The notes under the pieces were generated by a model. It saw nothing but the letters and a program-made list of their open reading frames with translations. It was not told the origin of the DNA and made no database searches. Of a DNA stretch of 64,000 nt, positions 11,251 through 23,097 are shown in pieces. Origin of the DNA: Solicoccozyma terricola (taxonomy: Eukaryota > Basidiomycota > Tremellomycetes > Filobasidiales > Piskurozymaceae); contig BCLD01000013.1 in assembly GCA_001600875.1 (NCBI GenBank), positions 160,326 through 224,325 on the forward strand. The letters are read 5' to 3'. Numbering within the stretch: position 1 is the first letter of the stretch; the number at the start of each line of letters is the position of its first letter. A program made the translations under genes and the position numbers.

Positions 11251-12298
11251 GTATCGATGTGGTTGCGCTACGAACAGGTAAAATGAGAGGTCAAGCGTTT
11301 GTTGTTTTTCAAGAACAAAGCGCAGCAACTAGTGCTCTTAGAGCATTGAGTGGAGAAGAGTTTTATGGGAAACCCCTGGTACGTCAACTTGTAACACTTC
11401 CCCCGCCCCGACCGCCGAACCAAAAACACTTTTTGAGAACCAATTCGGAGAACACTGATGAGAAACCCTTCGCTCACCTTGCATGGTTTGTTGATTTCGA
11501 TTCTTTTAAATAGAAAATCACCTACGCAAATTCTCAATCCCTTGCAACTCGTCGTCTCGCAGATCCAACATCTCTTTCCACTTCCGAATCCACAGCAAAG
11601 AAGCAAGCTAAATTGGTAATTTCAAGAGCCGAAGAAGAATTCCTGGAATTAGAAAAGGAGAGACATGAGGAGGAAGAAGGGAGAGGGAAGAGGGATAGGG
11701 ATGGGAGTGTTGATCAGGATGGTGGTGGGAAACGACAAAAAGTCGATGAGGGAGAGGATGAAGAGATGGAGATGGATGAGGATGATGAAGAATGTGAGTT
11801 CCTAGACACCCCCCTCCCCGGGGTATCATTCTCATTCACGGCCAGATGTAGAAAGCTGAACCTATGAAAACGTTTCTTTCTTCAACCAGCTGGACCATCA
11901 GCACAAGTGGCAAATGGAACTACCAATGGATCTACAAAAGTCTCAAAGCAAAAAATTCCAACCGTCCTACTTGCAACTTCCCTACCACCTGAAGCGAACG
12001 ACGAAGCTTTGAGTGCTCTATTCCAACAGTACGTCTTTACTCAAATAACCCTTTCCGCGATTTCTCAACCTCAGACAACCGAACACTGACATTCTCTTTT
12101 CTATTCCCCATCCTTCCTAGGTATTCCGGCTTTCAATCAATTCAATCCCTTCCCATCGGCTCAACACCTACCAAATCAGCGTCCATCGTCTTCTCTTCAC
12201 TCGTACTAGCCGAAGAAGCACAACGTGCATTAGATGGGTTCTTGATGAAGCCCGGGTGGCCAATGGGAGTGGTGGTTGTTCCTGCTGATGCATTGTGA
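10960..12298 (+). CDS. U1A/U2B''-type spliceosomal RNA-binding protein, 6 exons, 277 aa
   Basis: Two RRM domains of the SNF/U1A/U2B'' family, which bind stem-loops of U1 or U2 snRNA in the spliceosome. RRM1 starts TLYVSNIDGKVKKTELKEQL and continues YSIFTSYGRVIDVVAL, KMRGQAFVVFQEQSAATSAL and KPLKITYANSQS; the RNP motifs are canonical. An acidic/basic linker follows (EEEFLELEKERHEEEEGRGK, KRQKVDEGEDEEMEMDEDDE). RRM2 starts TVLLATSLPPEANDEALSAL and ends WPMGVVVVPADAL. Exons: 10960-11023, 11125-11170, 11252-11378, 11514-11793, 11890-12028 and 12121-12298; phases sum to 834 nt. The start ATG sits right after an (AC)n tract. From sequence alone it cannot be assigned to U1 (Mud1) or U2 (Msl1); a single protein may serve both. 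Confidence 0.9.
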
Positions 12299-12492
12299 AA
12301 AGTGGGGAATGGGAGATCATTTTTTGTTTTTTTTTTGTAGAATGGGTTAGACGTCTCCCTTCTCTTTTTCCAAAAAAGGGCCGCTAGAAAAGGCGGGAGG
12401 GAGAATCATGGCTTTCAAACATGATTTTCAATTTGCTTAACAAAACCTTCCCATAATGAATTACATGGTAAACACCCCGAGATTTGATTCAT

Positions 12493-15408
12493 TCATCCGT
12501 TACCTTCCTCAGCGCCGTACGCATTACTCTTGTGTTTCGGATTAAACACGAAATCCTCGGGACATTTGCCGAGGAACATTTCCGATATTTTCACCCAGTC
12601 GGCGCTGTAAGATGATGATAGAAGTGTTTCTGTGATAGGAAAGGGAAATTGAGTTCGGATGTTCCCCCCGATATTCGACTCTGATAGACACGACACGACA
12701 CCCACCTAGCTCGCTACGACCTTGGTAAGCCGGCGGACGTTCGTTCATCATTGGTGGCATCCGCTCAAGCAGTCCTATTGGAACGTATCGATGTTGGAAG
12801 GAGATTGCCTCGCATAGGAAACGTCGAGTGGTGTTGACGCCCTTGGTGTCTGATCCCCAATGGCTGAGACCAAACTCGGCGTACTTTCGTTGATGGAACG
12901 CCACATGATCAGTCGGACTGAATGGAAACCAATTTCACGGGGCCAACCTTCGACACTCACCTTACGGTACCCCTCCAGCCTCTCAGTCGCGCTGATATCC
13001 CACTCTCTCTTCTCCTGGATCTCAGTGAAGATCCACGGCTTGATCAATGCTCCACGTGCAATCATAATACCGTCCACCCCGCTGTGCTCCATCTCGTCGT
13101 AGTATTGTTGCGATGAGAAGCAATCACCGTTGCCGAAGATGGGAGGCGTGGGAACCCCAGAATCAGCGCATGATGCACGGAGTGCATCGGCGCATTCCCG
13201 AATGTAATCCCAGTCCTGTAATGGCGGTCCTCAATGTCAGTCACATACGGTGTAACATGAGCACGATTCGAAGCCACCTACAGCTAACTTGGCATAACGT
13301 TGTTGTCGAGATCGGCCATGGAGCTGGTGGACGCCGGTTCTCTTCAGTGGATGATCGCCTGAATACACGCTGTTCTGCTCACCGTCATCGCTGAAATTCC
13401 CCATTCATTTGCAAACCTGGGAATGAGCTTGTGGGCCACATTCTTGCTGTTGATTCCCGTCCTGAACTTGACGGTCAGAGGGATGTCACCGAGCACTTGG
13501 TTCATTCCCGTCAGGATCCTGCCGAGCTTGCCTGCGCTGTCCAGGACTGTGTCACGGGCCCAGGTTAGGAACTTGCATACACGAAAGCATCACCATATCT
13601 GGGGAGACTCACGCGCTGAACCCGCTCCTTTTTGGAAAATCAGGTCAATTGGACAACCAAGATTGACATCCACAAAGTCTATTCCGTTCCCTTCTCCTTC
13701 TCCAACCATTTTCCTCACGGCCTCGGCTGTTGGTACCATGACCGCAGGTTTTCCGCCGCAAACTTGAACCCCGAAATTTCGCTCCGATCGATGACGCTTG
13801 GTCAATGACCATTCTTCTCTAGATCCGGAGATCAATGATTGGCCAAGTGCCATTTCTCCACAAGTGATATCGGCGCCAAAATCGACACAAAGACGACGGA
13901 ATGGCTAAAACGACGTATAATTCATTATCAGGTTCATCTAGTAGAAATCCCCAATCTGACAGAACTCACCAGATTGCCCACAGTCGTCAAAGGTGCCAAA
14001 TAAGTCTTACCCCTCCACTCCAACCTCCTCTTCTCAATCGGTCTCGTCGGGACATCGTCACCCTCCTCCTCAGCTCCTGTCATCCCAGACTCTGGTTGTG
14101 GCTTCGTCTCCGTCATCGCTTGCGTTTCTTCTGCATCCATGGCATTCATCATTGATTCTTCGTCGAGTTCCATCGCCACGGAGGGTTTTGGACGTGCAGG
14201 TGGAGCAGCAACTTTTGGGTGAAGGAATTTGATAGAGTCTGGATCGATGATCTTCAAGTATTTCTCGGAAAGAGGGTATTCGAACTAAGGGAAGGTTCCG
14301 TAGTGGGGTCAGCATACAGACCCGCTACCCAACAATGTGCCAACACTCACCGTCTTTCTGCTCAGTGCTCTCAAATCATCGTTCGTTACATTGTTCATCT
14401 CTCCCTCCCTCCCCTCTTTTTCAACTCTCTCCTTCTTCTCCTCGTCCACTTTTACCTTCCAACCCCCAATTGTCTCAGGTGGAACCATCCTCTTGACACT
14501 TCCATCGTCACCTCCTATCCAACGAGGCGAAGGAGATTCCGTCGAGGTGCATCGCTCAATGTGACCACCTAAGAACCGACATTTCCACGCTGAAGGACAA
14601 TAACCCAACGCTTCATACACCGGACATGTTGTACTGAGATCAATGGATTGGGAGACGTCTTTGTTGGTGTTTTCAGAGGTTGTCGTATCGTCATTGATGG
14701 ACAGTGCAGCGAACGGGTTTTGAAAATGTGGTGGTAGGACATAAGGTGATTCCGTTGAATAATGGAAATTTTCCCTGGATGGGAAATTGACGTCGATATC
14801 TTTGGTACGAAGATAAGCGTCCAGATCGTGGCTCATCTTGCATCTACACACAATGTCAGACCTGACATCAGCGACCCCACCTCATAGAACTTCCTCGATT
14901 TGAACTCACTCATCTCCCTTGAAACACCCCATACCGCCAGCATAACTCCAACAGATGTTGATTTCATCATGTAAAGCCTTGAACCTCCTTGATTTATTAC
15001 TTCCCGACCTCGCTTTCTTCTCTTCCTTGCTCATCTTCTTTCCACTACCTCCAGCGGTTCGTTGACGCTTGCTGTCATGGTAAGAGTCCCGATCGTCTAC
15101 ACGAGGACGAGTTGAAGAGGCGGGATTCGTTAATGCTTCAGCTGCATCGTCGTTGGGAGCTGGTGGGGCGGAATTATCTTTGAGGATGTACCTTTTAAGA
15201 AGACGAGATGGGGGGTTGAGCATACCTAGCAATAGAATACGAGGGGTGAAATCGTCACTCACTCCGGCTTGAGAGCTGCCATGCCATCGTTGGATCTAAC
15301 TACGCCCCGCAAGAACGGTGGAACATAAGATTTGGACGACGATTGCTGTTGGATGGGGATAGAAGATGTAGTTGCTGGCATAACTGGTGCAGCTGATAAA
15401 TCCGTCAT
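12493..15408 (-). CDS. DUS3: tRNA-dihydrouridine(47) synthase, DUS3 type, with two CCCH zinc fingers
   Basis: FMN enzyme reducing uridine 47 in the variable loop of tRNAs. From the N terminus: a disordered region with [10 protein letters not shown], a CX8CX5CX3H finger ([10 protein letters not shown] ... CKMSH), a second finger of CX8CX5CX5H form ([10 protein letters not shown] ... H), an acidic linker, then the TIM-barrel. The barrel begins [20 protein letters not shown] and continues [24 protein letters not shown] and [11 protein letters not shown] (catalytic Cys in the NxGCP motif). It then has [37 protein letters not shown] and [20 protein letters not shown]. The C terminus is the Dus3 type, ending [14 protein letters not shown]. 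It has many short introns. The start [11 protein letters not shown] is the first ATG that opens the spliced frame; a further upstream in-frame ATG is possible. It converges on the U1A/U2B'' gene with about 195 bases between stops. Confidence 0.92.
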
Positions 15409-15690
15409 GATTGTGTAGCGGAGGTCAAGATAATACAGACGATATAGGAGCGGTTCAAGGAGGAGCAAGGTAACATTTCTGTCTCCCAATAACGAACACG
15501 TGAAATGTTAAGTAAGGAAGACAAAATCCGCGGTGCAGAGGCTCAGGCACAGATCGCCCCCACGTGGCGGCATATTAGATTATGATCGGACGGACTCTGC
15601 CAACGGCTAGATCCGATTCAATCGATAGCGACCCCCCTGCCGCCGTCTCTTCTCAATGTATGTTCTCATTCAGACGATCATCCACATACA

Positions 15691-18600
15691 ATGGTCCTCC
15701 TCGACTGGACCAAGGTCGCTCAATGGGCCCTGGCAATCGCCACTGGTGCGCGCACACATCACAGGTATGAACCTGGAAATATCCCAGGAGAGAATGGGTT
15801 AAGGCTTCCCACAGCTGTTGTGGTGAATTCTGCTGCTCAGTTGATTTCTAAACCTTGTACTGATAGTTGATTTAACTTAGCCAACATCATACGATCTGGT
15901 GATTACCACTGACCTCATCACACAAGCTTTCTACGGTGCCGAAGATATCCAGTAGGTTCGGGTTTCTCCCTATTGTCCTCCTCGAACCAACATTGAAATA
16001 CAGCCTTCGACAGTCTCCTAATTCTCAACTCGAGCACATCTCTAACTTTCCACGTCTCTTCAACACTCAACCTCTCCTATTTCGCTCTATGTTCATCGCA
16101 TCATCACTGTCATCAATTCAAAGAAAAAGATATATATCTCCTTCCTGATGTTGACAGGATCACTCTCGATCTTCGAGGTACCGGGAGAGTTCATCCAGGT
16201 GAAGAATGGTTCATCAGACTGGGATGGCACGGGATCCTATCTGATTCCTTGGCTGTGAGCTCCTCTTTTTGTCCCGCAAATCGACTTCATTTAATTTGAC
16301 TTTCCAACATCTTCTAAATACAGGGTTACTCCGCATCCCCATATTCATTCATCCACTCTGCATCCCCATCAGAGGTTATGGCAGTCACGATGTTTGAACC
16401 CGTCTCAGCTCGTCGTGCTTTCCCATGCTTTGATGAACCGGCATTAAAAGCAAAGTATCGAATGAGGATGGTTTCTCGCAAGGACACTGTTAACTTGAGT
16501 AATGTATGTCCCTCAATGAATCCATGTAGAGCGTTCCGAATGCTGACTCAACGCTACTAGATGCCGGTGAAAGATGAGAAGAGTCTAAACGGGAGGATCC
16601 ATAGGGATGCGTTGATCGCTCTTGCTACGCCAAGTGGATTGAAGCGGAAAGATTGGATGGTGACGACGTTTGAGAATTCACCTCCGGTAAGTCCATCTTT
16701 TCAAAATCTACCAATACAGATATACTGATTATGAGACCCGGACCTCATCGTGATGGATGAACAACGAAGATGTCGACGTATACTTTCGCATTCGGGAATG
16801 GGAGATTCAAGAGGATCACCTCATCTTATTATAGTAAAGCTGCTGGGAAGGAGATCCCACTTGCTGTCTATGGTGCGTTTGTACCGTATCCTGGGGTTTC
16901 AACGTCGCACTCAAGGCCCCGTCATGCTACAGCCGGTACCGACGACATGAGGTCCTCCCAATACACCCTCTCCCTAATGCAATCCTCACTTCCAATCTAC
17001 GAAAGTCTCTTCGACATTCCTTTCCCGTTACCGAAGATGGATTGGTTAGCGGCAAAGGCGTATGGTGGAGCTATGGAACATTGGGGATTCATCATTGGCG
17101 GTGATAGTGTTACGCTTTGGGTTCCGGAACAAGGACTTCCACAGAAGATGATCACGCTAGAAGTTGTTACTCATGAGTTGGCGCATCAGTGGTGAGTGCA
17201 CATTGATGTGCCATGGGTTGTTGGCCGAAATTCAAAAACTGATGGTGAATCTCATACGCAGGTTCGGAGTAAGTTGACCCGCTTGCGATTCGTAGCTACA
17301 ACAAGCTGATAGTAGGTCGTCTATTTCCAGAACATCGTCACGGCCGAATGGTGGGATGACATTTGGCTCAACGAGGCATTTGCAACGTACGCCGCCAATA
17401 ATTTGATGGCTCCAAGGTACGACTATATCCACACTCGTTGGTCTCCAAGTCTGAGAATAACTTGCTGAACAACCCCTCAATTCTCACTGAGAAGACTCGA
17501 ACCTGACTTCAACATCTGGCAATCCTTTGTCAAGAACGATCTCAACCCCGCATTGATCACCGACTCCAAAAGGAGTAGTCATCCTATTCATCGAGAAGCT
17601 GACAGCAGCGATGATACCAAAAATTTCTTTGATGAGATCACTTACAAAAAAGGAACGAGGGGTGGGTTATTTGCATCATAGTGATCCATCATTTTGGGGG
17701 GCTTGCTGAGGGGTAACACTCGCGCACAGTGCTATCCACCATCGCGGTTGTCGTTGGTCAAGATGCGTTCCTTGCTGGTGTAACGAAATACCTCAAGCAA
17801 CATCTCTATGGTAGCGCTCGTGGCGAACAGCGTGAGCCATTGGAATTCCTTGGGCTGGGCAAAGACTGAACTCTTTCTCCTCCACTCTCAGTGTGGACAG
17901 CAATCTCAGAGGTTTCTGGACAGAATATCAGTATGGTTGCTCACTCGTGGCTCTATCAGACTGGATATCCGCTCGTCTCCGTGCAACAAGCCGGAGCTCA
18001 CAAGGTACGAGTCACTCAACATCGTTTCCTGCAGGCTGGGAATGTCACCCAGAAGGAAGACGAGATCTGGTAAATGCACACCCTTCAGCCACCGCTGGCG
18101 ACATACCTTTCTGACAGTTCATTGAACGCAGGCCAATTCCGCTGGAGATGCTCGTGCTTAAAAAGGATGGATCCAGCCTCGGTGTCACCAAGCGGATCCT
18201 GCTCGACCGGGATGAAATCATTGAACTCGGCGAAGGAGACTTTGTCAAGGTCAACCACGATCTTCAAGGCTTTTATCGAAGCAGTTACGATGAAGATCAC
18301 ATGGCTTTCTTCAAGAGTGCAATGCTCAGTACCGATTCACCTTTGGACGATCTCGACATCGCCGGTATCATCACTGACCTCCATCACGTCTCCGTTGCTG
18401 GTGAAGCAGATGTGTTAGAATTGCTTTCCCTTCTTCCAAGCCTTTCTGAGCTCTCTCAGCCTCTACTTTGGAACAGCATCAGTGATTTCTTGACAGCCCT
18501 CCAAGGAACGTTCTGGGAGCAGCCGGTACAAATGCAGGCAGCTGTCATGTCCTATGGCGCTTCTATATTCGCACCTCTCTATGATAGATTAGGCTTTGAT

Positions 18601-19588
18601 GCGAGGCCGCAGGAGGGTTCCGAGATCTTGAAGCTTAGGAACATCATCGTCAAGGGCGCTGTCATGACTGGTTATCCTCCCGCTATCAAACAGGTCAGCA
18701 CCAGGTTTAGAAGTATCGTCTGGGAAGGTAGGACCGATTCGGTCAGCCCTGATTTGAAAGGCTTTGTGCTCGACTACGTAGGCTCTACAAGATGGAAGTT
18801 TTCTTGCCCTCGCGCTGATGTATCCTTGCCTCTCAATAGGGAGTGGCGCTCGGTGGCGAAGAGGAGTGGAAGGCGATGATTGATACGCATAAGCGGGGGA
18901 TCGCCAGCAAGTGAGTGGCCTTATGAAGGACGAGGCTACAGCACTTCATCCTGACATATTCCATCGTCACAGCTCCACATTGGCACTGCACGCGGCCTGT
19001 CAAACACGAGGTGAGTTTTCAAGAGATTGGAGAGCTCACTCGCAGCTCAACTCCCTGAATGACAGATGCCGAGCTCGTCGCAAAGACTATAAATTATGTA
19101 GATGATGAGAAGACAGCGTTTACGTGAGAGCATCTTCTCCGTCCGATAGCTCATATACTGACTGGAATCTCTTCCGGGACTCTCCAATAACAGTGACAAG
19201 ACCTTGGGCATGCAGGCGCTGTCAAGCAATCCTTATGCGAGGCGAGATGTTGCGTCTTGGGGAATCGACAACTTCCAGAAGGTACGCTTGAGCCATATTA
19301 TATATAATGTGGTGCTCTGGGAGGTGCTGACATCTTAATTCTGCCACGGACTTGCAGCTCAGGAAGCGATTCGAAGTGCATATTGGCGGATCACGTTGGG
19401 TTATCGCTACGTTCGGCTGCTTGACTAGCCCACAGGACTACGAGAGACTGCACAAGCTGCTAGATGAATATCCTCTGGGCAACATCGAGGCGAGTATGAG
19501 AAGTGTGTTAGAGAGTATTGAGGTGTCGTACAAATGGATCGAGAGGGACGGCGACAGGATCGCTGCTTGGTTACGTAACCAGGAATGA
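15691..19588 (+). CDS. M1-family (puromycin-sensitive/AAP1-like) zinc aminopeptidase, multi-exon, roughly 880 aa
   Basis: Zinc exopeptidase removing N-terminal residues from peptides. The zinc site is HELAH followed by the downstream Glu in WLNEAFATY. The substrate-anchoring motif reads GAMEH instead of the usual GAMEN (16,9xx-17,1xx exon). Other family signatures: LPTAVVPTSYDLVITTDL near the N terminus, PCFDEPALKAKYRM, LFDIPFPLPKMDWLAAKAYG, YKKGTRVLSTI and a C-terminal ERAP1_C region ending ERDGDRIAAWLRNQE. The first exon (15691-15822, MVLLDWTKVAQWALAIATGA) is too short to stand out but opens the frame in phase 0 and could be a membrane anchor or signal. Exon 2 is 15881-15951. A 7-nt exon (17262-17268) between introns of 70 and 62 nt codes the FG of HQWFGN. 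Start confidence is moderate; identity is firm. Confidence 0.9.
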
Positions 19589-19678
19589 CGTCAGCGGCGT
19601 GGAACAAATGTTAGTGAACGCGGTTCAAGTCGCATTCAAAGGTCTTTACGTTGGGGAAATTGTAGGCTATGACAGTCA

Positions 19679-22428
19679 ATGACCATTAGCCCATTACGAA
19701 TGGACTTCACTCGCTCCACTCTGCTGCCACTGGCAAGCGGTGCTGCAAAGCTGGGATTTGGTGTGGGACGCTGGGGCACCAATCTGGGCTTCCAGATCTC
19801 GCGAACGGTCACATCGTCGGCGGTACAACTCAGTGCTGCCGCCGTGGACTATGGACTCGGCTGGAGTAACCCTAGCGATGGGTTATTCGAAGGACCTACT
19901 ACGAAGATAGCTAACGGTGCCGTGATGATGGGCTTCAACTCTATCGAGTGGATAGTCGGGAAGGGGATCGACCTAAGCGAATACATGACACAATCATCAT
20001 TGGAAGCGGTCTCAAACGTAGTAGAATCGATATCCGACCTATATGGTGGAACTCAGGAGGCCAGCTTCTCTCTAGGAGCCTTTGTCCAACTCGTTAGACG
20101 AGAACTTGCCAATCCTTCTGACCCGGATAGTTTACCAGCTCCGCGTAATCCCAACGGCAGCAGCGGCATCTCAGCCAAGAGCGCCGTTCAGGTGGCAAGA
20201 AGCTTGGCCGCATGGGCTGCTATTCAAACAATGACTGCAGAGTATCAAGAGCAACAACTTTTGAAGGGAATGAGAGAAGTGGATTTGGTGGAATGGAGAG
20301 GACAGCACGAGTCTGAGGAGCAGTCGCAAGCGGAGCGACCGGCCTCACAAACTAGGGAAGATCCTCAGAGCTCACCGGTCCACATAACGAGTGAGATACA
20401 AGACGAGGAGAGTCATGTGAGGATCACAACTGCCGAGCTCGGGTTACCGGGAGAGCGCGATTACTTGTCGGACTCGGAAGACGGTGGTTCGCAATCGGAG
20501 GCCGAGTTGTTCGACATTGGCACCACAGCGGCAGGCAAGACATCTTACTGGCACGATAGACGATACCTTCGTCGCATGTCCAGAATATGTCTGGGAAGTT
20601 ACGGTGGAGCTGGTCTCATCTTCTTTGGTGCGCCGTTACCTGGTGCCACGACTCAGACTGAAGAAGTTGCGATTCCGCACGATCAGTCAGCTGTGGATGG
20701 CGAGGCGATCCAGAAAGCTATGGATGAATCTAATCAAGCCACTCAGCCGTCGAATAAAGGGAAAGCACGCGAGTGGTGGAACAATGTTCGAGGTCACAAC
20801 GACGAAGCGATCTTCAAACACTACGCTTCCATCCACGAGGACGATGCGATTCCAGGGGAAGGCAATGAGGGAGATGGAGCAAAGTCTGCTGCTGCCATAG
20901 GGGCAGAGAGAAGTATCGACTCTAAGATGCCTAGGTTTTGGGTACTCACGGATCATCGGAGACGGGAGGTTGTTCTTGCACTTCGAGGGTGAGTCTCGCA
21001 TCGCAACGAATTTCATAGGACACAGTCCTCAAGTTCCTGTCGACAGCACGATGTCCCTGAATGAACTCGCGATAGTAAGATGAGCGTCCCCGGTGCTGCC
21101 GAATATGAGATTGTTGACCATCGATCTCACGCAGGACCTGACTTGTGATCCGATAGCGTTCTGTCCGGCATCGTCTGTAGAGCAATCGAAGGGCAAAGAG
21201 GACCAGACGCAACGTGCGGCTGGATCTTCTCGACATCAAGTCCATGAAGGGTTTCTTACGATCGCTCAGGAAATGGGAAATCCGTCAGGACCTGTCACGC
21301 AGGCCGTTGGAGCTGCTCTGAGGAGTAATGATGGATACAGTGAGCTTGAATATTTGGCAAGCCCGATGCACGCTGAGCGAGCCTATTCCCATACAGGTCT
21401 CGTTCTGACTGGTCACAGTCTTGGTGCTGGGGTTGCTACTGTAAGTTTTCTTTTTGGCAGGAGGGGGAGCAATACCAGTGCTACATTTGCTGACCGAGCA
21501 CCGACAGCTTCTAGCCCTCGTGAGCTATTCGACGGGAACGATGGGTCTGCCAGGATTTGACCACCCCTTGACCCAACAGATGTGGGCAGATCCCCAAACT
21601 CGACTGACAACTTCGGACAGCGGACTTCCTCGCGACCGCCCAACGCACGCATACTGCTTCGCACCGCCGTACGTCCTCGTCATCAAACTGCCTTTTTGTC
21701 TTCAGGAACTGACCGATCTTGCCCCCTCCGCAGATGCGTTGCCTCCGTCTCTTTATCTGAACTCAGCAAGCCGTTGATTACCAGCATTGTCTACTCATAC
21801 GACTTTGTTTCCAGGCTGTCTCTCGGCAGTATTCGTGACCTCAAGAGGGTATCCGAATGGTTGATGTTCGCTGTCGATGATCCGGATCAGAAGTGTAACT
21901 CTATCGTGAGCAAGGCACTACGGATCAAAGCTGGTGGGATAGGGATGACGATAGAGCAGAAGCAGATGGAGGCGGATTGGGTGGGTCTTGGAATCAGGCG
22001 GATACCACGGCTTCGCCACCTGACTTTCTCCTTTTTTTTTCCCCCCTGGTAGTTTCTCTCGCTTCGGAAGACACTGGAGGCTAACATGAATTGTGTGGAG
22101 CTGGTAGGGATGTTCCAACTGCACGAATGAGTAGACAGGGAATTCGCTGATCACCGACTCTCATAGTATCCTGCTGGGAAAGTGTATCATTCTTTCATGC
22201 GGACGGACCTCACACCGTCAAGCGATAATGATCAGCGGCAGATTCGATTGTTCGAAGTGACGGATGTGACGATGGTGTATCGGCATATCATTTTCGCAAG
22301 CAACATGTTATCGTGAGTTGGGGGGGGGGGGGAAGGGGGTGAAAAGCAAAGTCATCCAAAGTCTCCCATTTCTAACCCATGTGCATTTGCTGTAACGCTC
22401 GAACAGATGTCATCTACCTCATCAGTGA
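19679..22428 (+). CDS. Class-3 (Lipase_3 / diacylglycerol-lipase-like) lipase
   Basis: Probable serine lipase. The nucleophile elbow GHSLGAGVAT (near 21411-21440) is the class-3 GxSxG. The preceding region has the typical layout: RFWVLTDHRRREVVLALRG, then TMSLNELAID and HEGFLTIAQEM. Afterwards come THAYCFAPP, SIVYSYDFVSRLSLGSI (catalytic Asp) and a terminal HLPH, the likely catalytic His as in HxPH of DAG lipases. The N-terminal 400 residues (MTISPLRMDFTRSTLLPLAS onward) are a fungal extension with weakly hydrophobic segments and an acidic disordered stretch. The last intron opens with GTGAGTTG followed by a 13-G run (22320-22332). The end is uncertain: after HLPH either a TGA at 22426-22428 or another intron (22425-22472) leads into MAEEGFK. 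Substrate is inferred only from family. Confidence 0.8.
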
Positions 22429-23097
22429 GTTTCCACAGAGACACACGGCGTGGAGAGGAGAGATCGCAGTATGGCTGAGGAAGGCTTCAAAACTGCTCCA
22501 GATACGATTGCATGCTATTCCAGCACCTTTAGACCATATCACCGGCACTCAAAGTTCTTCATACGTGGAATGCCAGACAGAACTGGGGTGCTGTGGATCA
22601 GATGTGTGATGGCTGGTGGTGGCTGGTGCTGCCTGAGTCTGGATTGGTGTACAAAGCTGTAGTGTAGTGCTGCCCAAGTCGGGGGCGACGGATGGACGCT
22701 TATTTCTGGAGGCAGTCGCGGGATCAGAAATTAGAGACGGAGAATGGAAATTATCGCGGTAAAGGTGACTTCGAGCATATCTATCAGTAGTATTGTCAGG
22801 GTGAACGCAGTTGCAACCCCCATCCACACCACACATCTACACACCGACAATGCTTGCATTCGCACGTTGACAGACCCTTCGTTTCTCCCGACGATCAACT
22901 CCCTCTTACTCGCAAGGCTCCCTCAAAGCACACCGCGACGTTCAAGATCAGGGGCGCAAGACGGGTTTTTTCATCGCACTTCGACTCATCGCCTACCCAT
23001 ACCCATCCACCCGTCTCGCATGATCACCGTCCGATAAACCCGCACTTGCTGCTATCTCGTCGGGCACCTGGGTATCCTCCTCCCTTGCTGAGAGAAC
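22429..23097. other. Intergenic region between lipase and bHLH genes
   Basis: It may hold an alternative last exon of the lipase (22473-22662). The remainder is the presumed promoter and 5' UTR of the bHLH gene, with CA-rich stretches around 22820-22850. No separate gene is seen. Confidence 0.4.

Noticed and set aside
22450..22662. Separate small gene or last lipase exon (MAEEGFK...)
   Set aside because: A 48-nt intron could join it to the lipase, but the sequence has no family resemblance; a stop at 22428 right after HLPHQ is simpler. Left open in the lipase entry.
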